Under the pieces are notes generated by a model that saw only the letters and a program-made list of their open reading frames with translations, did not search any database and was not told the DNA's origin. Of a stretch of 9,894 nucleotides of DNA, positions 5,151 to 9,894 are shown in pieces. The position numbers and the translations under genes are program-made. Within the stretch, counting starts at the first letter, position 1. Every line of letters starts with the position of its first letter. Source of the DNA: Actinomycetota bacterium (GTDB lineage: Bacteria > Actinomycetota > Thermoleophilia > Miltoncostaeales > Miltoncostaeaceae); the NCBI GenBank assembly GCA_947451735.1, contig CANGAY010000011.1, forward strand, positions 1 to 9,894, given 5' to 3'.

Positions 5151-7660
5151 GTGCGCCCACAGAGACGACCGAGGTCCTCGCACCCGCCGAGCGACTCGAG
5201 GCTGCGCTGGCCGACCCGGCCACGTGGTGGCCCGGGGTCGTGCTGCGCGAGCATCAGATCGAGGCCCTCGACGAACTCGCCGTCCGGTTGCGCGCAGGCG
5301 CGTCACGCACATGGATCGACGCCCCCACCGGCAGCGGCAAGACCATCACCTTCTGCGCCCTGGCCGCAGCGCTCGACGGATCGGCCGTCATCCTCGTGCC
5401 CCGCCGCAACCTGGCCGAGCAGACCGTCAAGGCCCTCAGCACGTTCTTCCCCGATGTCACCTTCAGCGCCGACGGCGTCACCGATATCGGCAAGCCCGGT
5501 GTGACCATCTGCACGTATCAGGCGGCCCTTCGTCACGTGGACGAGGCCAACTGGGCCGACGTGACCCTGCTCATCTGCGACGAGGCCCACACCACGCTGG
5601 GCCAGCAGACCCGCAAGATGATCGACAACGCGGTGGACGCCATCGTGGTGGGCTTCACCGCCACGCCGGCCACCACCACCGGCCATGTGGAGCAGGTCTT
5701 CGGCCCCGTCGCCACCACCCTCGATCGCCAGGCGGCGATTGACCGCGGCATCCTGTGCCCGCTCCGCTCGCTGCGCGTCGAGCGCGATGTTGACCTGAGC
5801 GACGTCACCCGCGTGCGCGGCGACTTCGATCAGGCCAGCCTCGGCCGCGCCCTCGACCGCGCGCTGTGGCACCGCGCCTGTGCCGACGTGTGGGCCGACC
5901 ACTTCATGCCGCTCGGCCTGGCCGGCGTTGCGTACACGGCAACCGTGGCCCAAGCGCACGCGCTGGCCGACGAGATGCTCGAGCGCGGCGTGAAGGCCGC
6001 GGCGGTGTCGGGGCAGACCCCGGCGAAGGAATTGCAGAAGGTGCTTACGCAGTTCGGTGAGGGGCAGATCGACGTGCTGTGCAACGCCGACCTGCTCACC
6101 GAGGGCTGGGATGAGACCCGCGCCGCGGTGGTCATGCACCTTGCCCCCACCACGAGTGAGCGCGTGTTCGTGCAGCGCCTCGGCCGCGTCATGCGTCCGG
6201 CCCCCGAGAAGGAGGCCGTGTCGGTGGAGTTCCTGCCGGCCGGCGATCCCATGGGCGTGCAGACCTCGCACGACCTCTTCGGCGAGGGCTGGTACAAGCC
6301 GCTCGGCCGCGTGGCCGGTCCGCCCGAGGGGGGCGAGCGCGGCAAGCTGGCGCAGGCCGCGGCCGTGCTGGCCGAGCAGGAGGGTGGTCGCGCCAGTCTG
6401 GTGAACCCGCGCGCCAGTGCGAGCGCACTGGTGAAGGGCTTCGCCGACGGCGGGTGGCGCGACGCCGACCCCGGCGACATCCCGGTGGGCGTGATGGAGG
6501 AGTGGGTGCAGGCCGCGGCCGAGGACACCGGCTGGGCCGAGGTGGCCGAGAAGGTGACCGCCGGCTTCGACCCGCGCGGTGCCCACGCCTGGTGGGCGCT
6601 CTCGGGCGTGGTGGCGCGCAAGGCGCAGAACGGTGACGAGCAGCCGCTGTGGCGCGCGTGGGCCACGGCGCTTCTGGTGCACCCCGAACTGCGGCAGGCG
6701 CTGCCCACCGACGCCCCGCGTGCCGTGCTCGACCGCCTGCGCATGACCGCACGCGAGCGCATCCGCGCCCTGTGGTTCCACGCCGATCAGGCGGGCAAGT
6801 GGGACAACGTGGCGTCGCTCGAGCAGCAGGGACGCTCTGCGGAGCGCCGCCGCCGCTGGTCGGCGCTCGACTCCGCGTCGTCGTGGGCGCCCGCGTGGGC
6901 GTGGGAGGTGTCGCGGGGCCTTGCCGACGTGAGCCGCCCGGGGCGCAACCAGGAACTGCACCGCATTGCCAAGTGGGAATCGCAGCACCTCATCGAGAAC
7001 GGCGGCGACCTGGGTCTCATCGGCCTGTGGCTGCGCGCCGTGGGTGCACCCGCGCCCGACCCGATCGCGCCGCCCGAGGGTGAGCAGCCGCTCAAGCCCG
7101 GTGTGGCCGGTCGTCTTGTGCTGGCGCTCGGCCCCGGCGACGTGCCGCAGAAGAGCGAGGACATCCGCATCGCCAGCCGCGCGGCGGGTGCGTGCGGCGG
7201 CTGGGCCGCGTTGCGCGGCGCCCTGGACGCCCTGGACTGGAGCACCCCGGACGGCCGCCGCGCGCTGCGCGCCGCCGTGGGCACCCGCAATGCCCGTGCC
7301 CTGCAGAGCCGTCGCGCCTGGAACCAACTGCGCCCCAAATGTCCGCGCCTGCCCGCCGCCGAGGACGTGGGGATCGGCGAGTCGGGCAAGGGCGGCAGCG
7401 GTGAGGACGGCGCCGCGTCGCGCAAGCGCAGGCGCCGCCGCCGCAAGATGAGCACCGCCGACGTGGCCAACGGCAGCACGCCGCCGCCGACCGGCGACGA
7501 TGGGGCCACCTCCGATGGTGCCTCGGCACCCGCTCCGCAGGCCGACGGCGCAGCGCCCGCCGCAGGCGATGGCACCAGCGCGCCGTCGCGCAAGCGCCGC
7601 CGCCGCCGTCGTCGCAAGGCGGCCAGCGCCTCGGCACCCGAGGCACCCTCCGCCGAATGA
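5147..7660 (+). CDS. SF2 DEAD/DEAH-box helicase with long unassigned C-terminal half and two Arg-rich blocks
   Basis: The 837-residue protein begins with an SF2 helicase core of about 370 residues. It has a Q-motif-like LREHQIEALD (33-42), Walker A APTGSGKT (59-66), motif II DEAH (145-148), motif III TATP (171-174), motif V LLTEGWD (316-322) and motif VI QRLGRVMRP (343-351). The order and spacing resemble RadD/SSL2-type (COG1061) DNA or RNA translocases driven by ATP. Unlike RadD it has no zinc-finger cysteines. Residues about 400-745 are helical-looking and tryptophan-rich (for example DPRGAHAWWALSG, WAPAWAWEV), with no family I recognise. The tail is disordered Ala/Pro/Gly/Ser sequence carrying RKRRRRRRK (759-767) and RK-R7-K (815-824), probable nucleic-acid contacts. 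The start is ATG 5147, overlapping a two-codon ORF. The stop overlaps the next gene's ATG in ATGA. The substrate and biological role are not evident. Confidence 0.87.
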   Translation: MSAPTETTEVLAPAERLEAALADPATWWPGVVLREHQIEALDELAVRLRAGASRTWIDAPTGSGKTITFCALAAALDGSAVILVPRRNLAEQTVKALSTFFPDVTFSADGVTDIGKPGVTICTYQAALRHVDEANWADVTLLICDEAHTTLGQQTRKMIDNAVDAIVVGFTATPATTTGHVEQVFGPVATTLDRQAAIDRGILCPLRSLRVERDVDLSDVTRVRGDFDQASLGRALDRALWHRACADVWADHFMPLGLAGVAYTATVAQAHALADEMLERGVKAAAVSGQTPAKELQKVLTQFGEGQIDVLCNADLLTEGWDETRAAVVMHLAPTTSERVFVQRLGRVMRPAPEKEAVSVEFLPAGDPMGVQTSHDLFGEGWYKPLGRVAGPPEGGERGKLAQAAAVLAEQEGGRASLVNPRASASALVKGFADGGWRDADPGDIPVGVMEEWVQAAAEDTGWAEVAEKVTAGFDPRGAHAWWALSGVVARKAQNGDEQPLWRAWATALLVHPELRQALPTDAPRAVLDRLRMTARERIRALWFHADQAGKWDNVASLEQQGRSAERRRRWSALDSASSWAPAWAWEVSRGLADVSRPGRNQELHRIAKWESQHLIENGGDLGLIGLWLRAVGAPAPDPIAPPEGEQPLKPGVAGRLVLALGPGDVPQKSEDIRIASRAAGACGGWAALRGALDALDWSTPDGRRALRAAVGTRNARALQSRRAWNQLRPKCPRLPAAEDVGIGESGKGGSGEDGAASRKRRRRRRKMSTADVANGSTPPPTGDDGATSDGASAPAPQADGAAPAAGDGTSAPSRKRRRRRRRKAASASAPEAPSAE
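7416..7597 (+). repeat. Pair of 14-bp direct repeats encoding the helicase arginine blocks
   Basis: CGTCGCGCAAGCGC occurs at 7416-7429 and at 7584-7597, 168 nt (56 codons) apart and in frame. Each copy encodes the Ser-Arg-Lys-Arg entry into an arginine run. The rest of each run differs in codons (an AGG in the first, CGT CGT in the second). This suggests an old duplication or selection for the same peptide. Confidence 0.7.
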
Positions 7661-7923
7661 CCGAGCCCGACCCCGCGCCCACGCCCGAAGGAGCCGACGC
7701 GGTCGCCGACCGGCGTTGGGGGCAGGTGCGCGAGATCGCCGTGGCCATCGCCAGGCTGGAGGCCGCCGAGCGCGACCGCGACCTCACCGACGACGAGCAG
7801 ATGTCGCTGGCCCGCCTGCGCATCGAGGCCGAGCGCGCCAGCGCCCGCGCGGTGCTGGCAGATGAACTGGCCGACCGCATCGCGTCGGCCGAGCGCACCA
7901 AGCGCACCTCGTCGGGGGGCTAG
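7657..7923 (+). CDS. Small charged helical protein of unknown function
   Basis: This 88-residue protein is translationally coupled to the helicase by an ATGA overlap and is followed three bases later by the membrane-protein start. The N-terminus (residues 1-18) is Pro/Ala/Asp-rich and probably disordered. Residues about 19-83 are dense in Ala, Glu, Arg and Leu with a near-heptad pattern ('VREIAVAIARLEAAERDRDLT', then 'EQMSLARLRIEAERASARAVLADELADRI'). This suggests two helices or a short coiled coil broken near 'RDLTDDEQ'. There is no signal peptide, membrane segment, cysteine or catalytic motif. I do not recognise the family. Coupling suggests it is made in step with the helicase and might bind it, but this is inference. 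Confidence 0.75.
   Translation: MTEPDPAPTPEGADAVADRRWGQVREIAVAIARLEAAERDRDLTDDEQMSLARLRIEAERASARAVLADELADRIASAERTKRTSSGG
7914..7919 (+). promoter_or_regulatory. Ribosome-binding site (GGGGGG) supporting GTG start at 7927
   Basis: The G-run lies 7 nt before GTG 7927, inside the last codons of the small upstream gene. The in-frame ATG at 7945 has only GGTGA four bases upstream. Confidence 0.45.
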
Positions 7924-7926
7924 CTC

Positions 7927-9735
7927 GTGCGCCGCGGTGACCTGATGCGCGGGCTCATCCTGGCCATCGCATTTGGTGGCGCCGACGCGCTGTCGGCCCT
8001 CACCAACAGTCAGGGCAGCGGCATCGCCGGCATCTGGCTGCCGGGCGGCATCGGGCTTGCGGGGCTGCTCCTGTGGGGCATCCGCCTGTGGCCGGCCATC
8101 GCGCTGGGCGGTGTGGCCGCGGCCCCCGCGTACGGAGCGCTCGGCGCTGCGACCACTCCCGTGATCGCCGCCAACGTGCTGGCCATCATGGTGGCCGCGT
8201 GGGCCATCCGGGGCCTGGGTGCCGACCCCCGGCTCGGAAGGCTCAGCGACGTGGCCCGCTTCGCGCTGGGATGCCTGGTGGGGGCCGTTCCCTTCGGGGT
8301 GCTGGGTATCACGGCGCTGCTCACGCTGGGTCCGCGCGACCCGGGGTCCACCGGGGGTCTGGTGGCGCTCTGGCTGCTGTCCACCGTCACCGGGTTCATC
8401 ATCGTGGGTGGCGCCATCACCGTGCTCACGCTGCGGCTTCGCCACCCCCTCGCCCGGCAGCGCATCATCGAGGTCGGCGCGCTGGCCACCGTCACCGCCC
8501 TGTTCGCGTGGATGGCCTTTGTGGCCGGATCAGGCGTGGCCCTGTTGCCCCTCATCCTCACCACCGCACTGCTGGCCGGCAGGGGCGGGCCGCGGGGCGC
8601 AGCCCTGGCATCGCTCATCTTCTTCGGGTTCGCATCGTGGACGGTGGTCGAAGGCGGCGGGCCCTTCGGCGGCGACACCGTGCTGACGCGGTCACTCACG
8701 TATCAGACCGCCGTCATCCTCATCGGCATCGGCCTTCAGGCCATCGGGGCCATCGGGTCGGGCGAGCCCGGGTCGGCACCCGACACTCCGTCGCGCTCGC
8801 TCGCCCTGGGCCTGCTGGTGGGTGGTGCTGTGTCGCTGGGCATCAGTGAGGCGGTCGTGTCGCCCGAGCTCATCCTGGTGGCCAAGAAGGCTCAGATCAC
8901 GTTGCTGTCGATGACCATCGCGTTGATCGTGGTGATCGGGGCCCTGGCCGGAACGGGCCTGCGTGGGCACGTACGCACCCTGCGGCGCGCCCGGGGCCGC
9001 CTGTGGATTCCGGCGGTGGTCGCGGGCCTCGCGGTGTTCGGAGCGGAGGAACTCTTCCTGCTCGCCCTCACGTCGATCCCCGTGATCGAGGCCGTGGTGC
9101 TCGCGAGTATTGCCCCCATCCTGCTGCTCATCGTCGGCGTGGCGCGCCGCGAGGTGCGGCCCTCGCTGCTGCTGACCGTGGGGCTGTTGGCAGTGCTCGC
9201 CGGCTTCTACTGCCTCACACCGGGGCAGACCTGGCTCGGCGGCATCACCGCACCGGGCGTCTGGCTGGCCGCCGCGTCGTCGGCGTGCACCGCGATTGCG
9301 CTGCTTGCCCTGGCCGTCTGCCGCCCGCACTCGTCGGCGGGCCCCGTCTCGCTGCTGGTGTTCGCCAGCGCCATGGTGGCCGCGCTGGTGTTGTGCATCT
9401 CGCAGGGGATCGTGCCGGGTGAGATCGTGTTCGAGCGCGAGGAACTCATGGGCGGCGCGCTCTACGTGTCCATCGCCGGCGCGCTCATCCCCATCGTGGT
9501 TGCGACGTGGGCCGTGCCGCTGCTCGGCGCCACCCGGGTCGCGGCCTTCGAGGTGCTCGCCCCGGTCGTTGCCGTGGGTGCGGCCCTCGCCTGGGGTGAG
9601 GCGGCGATCAATGCGTGGACGGTGGCCGGCGTGACGCTCGTGGTCGTGGGCCTCGCCATCGGATGGCGCGCGCATGTCGGATCGCATGCCGACGCGCATG
9701 GTCCGCCGGAACCGCGGTTCTTCGGTCACTCTTAA
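7927..9735 (+). CDS. Polytopic membrane protein: MASE1-like N-half fused to EamA/DMT-transporter-like C-half
   Basis: The 602-residue protein is almost entirely hydrophobic. Residues about 8-275 resemble the MASE1 integral membrane sensor domain, with 'IWLPGGIGLAGLLLWGIRLWPAIALGG' near the start, 'LSDVARFALGCLVGA', 'LVALWLLSTVTGF' and 'LAGRGGPRGAALAS'. After a short polar linker (277-290), residues about 291-580 resemble an EamA/drug-metabolite transporter. 'TSIPVIEAVVLASIAPILLLI...RREVRPS' matches the end of a first repeat, and 'LLGATRVAAFEVLAPVVAVGAALAWGEAAINAWTVAG' matches the second. No GGDEF, EAL or kinase domain follows MASE1, which is unusual. The C-terminus is a short histidine-containing tail (four His in the last 20). 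GTG 7927 is chosen because GGGGGG at 7914-7919 is 7 nt upstream. ATG 7945 is the alternative. Transported substrate or signal is unknown. Confidence 0.78.
   Translation: MRRGDLMRGLILAIAFGGADALSALTNSQGSGIAGIWLPGGIGLAGLLLWGIRLWPAIALGGVAAAPAYGALGAATTPVIAANVLAIMVAAWAIRGLGADPRLGRLSDVARFALGCLVGAVPFGVLGITALLTLGPRDPGSTGGLVALWLLSTVTGFIIVGGAITVLTLRLRHPLARQRIIEVGALATVTALFAWMAFVAGSGVALLPLILTTALLAGRGGPRGAALASLIFFGFASWTVVEGGGPFGGDTVLTRSLTYQTAVILIGIGLQAIGAIGSGEPGSAPDTPSRSLALGLLVGGAVSLGISEAVVSPELILVAKKAQITLLSMTIALIVVIGALAGTGLRGHVRTLRRARGRLWIPAVVAGLAVFGAEELFLLALTSIPVIEAVVLASIAPILLLIVGVARREVRPSLLLTVGLLAVLAGFYCLTPGQTWLGGITAPGVWLAAASSACTAIALLALAVCRPHSSAGPVSLLVFASAMVAALVLCISQGIVPGEIVFEREELMGGALYVSIAGALIPIVVATWAVPLLGATRVAAFEVLAPVVAVGAALAWGEAAINAWTVAGVTLVVVGLAIGWRAHVGSHADAHGPPEPRFFGHS
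9709..9720. other. 12-bp perfect palindrome at the end of the membrane-protein gene
   Basis: GAACCGCGGTTC is fully self-complementary and overlaps the final codons of the gene at 7927-9735. It could be a protein-binding site or part of a weak terminator. There is no downstream T-run and the loop would be tight. The following gap (9736-9780) has only a 4-bp CACT/AGTG hairpin. Confidence 0.3.
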
Positions 9736-9767
9736 AGTGCCTTACCGAGTCCTTCACATACGCGTCG

Positions 9768-9773
9768 TACGGT
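9768..9773 (+). promoter_or_regulatory. -10 element (TACGGT) for a leaderless transcript of the 9781 gene
   Basis: TACGGT fits TANNNT and ends 7 nt before GTG 9781, the same arrangement seen at the two genes at the window's left end. No Shine-Dalgarno sequence precedes the GTG. No clear -35 is visible; TTACCG at 9742-9747 is too far away. Confidence 0.5.
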
Positions 9774-9780
9774 GCTGCCC

Positions 9781-9894
9781 GTGAGTGACGAGAACCCGAC
9801 CGGCGGACTTCCGCCGCTCAGCCCCCGATCCGCCGCTGGTGCGGGCCTTCCGCCGCTGCCGGCCGTGGACGCCGCGCCGGCGCAGCCGCAGGCC
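9781..9894 (+). CDS. Proline-rich protein, N-terminal fragment cut by window edge
   Basis: From GTG 9781 the frame stays open for 38 codons to the window end. It begins MSDENPTGGLPPLSPRSA and continues with a second GLPPL after 13 residues, then alanine- and proline-rich sequence. The N-terminus looks disordered and cytoplasmic, as often precedes a membrane or regulatory domain in actinobacterial proteins, but no domain is reached. The start is supported by a TACGGT hexamer 7 nt upstream. No function can be assigned. Confidence 0.6.
   Translation, partial: MSDENPTGGLPPLSPRSAAGAGLPPLPAVDAAPAQPQA
9808..9857 (+). repeat. Two 11-bp direct repeats encoding LPPL motifs
   Basis: CTTCCGCCGCT occurs at 9808-9818 and 9847-9857, 39 nt apart and in frame, each encoding Leu-Pro-Pro-Leu. 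The first copy also closes a perfect 6-bp hairpin, CGGCGG/CCGCCG (9801-9806 with 9811-9816). Confidence 0.65.

Noticed and set aside
4576..5742. Plus-strand frame of 388 codons across the LytR_C gene and the helicase start
   Set aside because: It overlaps well-supported genes on both strands and changes to His/Arg-rich nonsense inside the helicase.
5303..7327. Minus-strand frame of 674 codons opposite the helicase
   Set aside because: It lies entirely antisense to a gene with all SF2 motifs and shows no recognisable domain.
6787..8445. Minus-strand frame of 552 codons across three plus-strand genes
   Set aside because: It is low-complexity Arg/Gly/Ala/His sequence crossing operon junctions that show coupled translation on the plus strand.
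1..9894. CRISPR array, tRNA, rRNA, insertion sequence or phage attachment site
   Set aside because: I saw no regularly spaced repeats, cloverleaf with a TTCGA loop, transposase motif or terminal inverted repeats.

Overview
The window is GC-rich throughout (about 70% by eye). It has the look of a high-GC Actinomycetota chromosome. Pointers are a luciferase-like reductase of the F420/flavin type, a membrane-anchored LytR_C protein, strong G/C third-position bias, and several start codons placed 6-7 nt after a TANNNT hexamer, which suggests leaderless transcripts. A deep-branching class such as Thermoleophilia would fit, but that is only an inference. I see no tRNA, rRNA, CRISPR, insertion sequence or phage gene. 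The longest gap without a gene is 197 nt.

Layout. (1) Positions 1-66, minus strand, hold the first 22 codons of a universal-stress-protein-like gene cut by the window edge. It diverges from a HAD-family (NagD-like) phosphatase at 112-915. The two genes appear to use back-to-back leaderless promoters. (2) Positions 986-1897 encode a secreted protein with an ASH/choice-of-anchor-like domain and a DUF11-like domain. It converges on the next block and is separated from it by a 12-bp perfect hairpin at the gene ends. (3) On the minus strand, 4949-4368 encodes a membrane-anchored LytR_C protein. Its stop overlaps, in ATGA, the start of an 819-residue gene (4371-1912) that fuses a luciferase-like oxidoreductase to a benzoate-CoA-ligase-type acyl-CoA synthetase. 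(4) A 197-nt divergent intergenic region (4950-5146) carries promoter-like hexamers on both strands and a leader that can be drawn as a closed multi-branch fold. It ends in a two-codon ORF (AUG GCA UGA) that overlaps the next start. (5) The plus-strand operon 5147-9735 encodes an SF2 helicase with a long unassigned C-terminal half and two arginine blocks, a small charged helical protein, and a polytopic membrane protein joining a MASE1-like half to an EamA/DMT-like half. The three genes overlap or nearly abut. (6) A new gene begins at 9781 with a probably leaderless GTG start and leaves the window.

The parts most worth following up are the oxidoreductase-ligase fusion, the MASE1-EamA fusion in a tight operon with an unusual helicase, the structured helicase leader with its minimal ORF, and the repeated leaderless start architecture. 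All functional statements rest on motif reading by eye. No database search was run.
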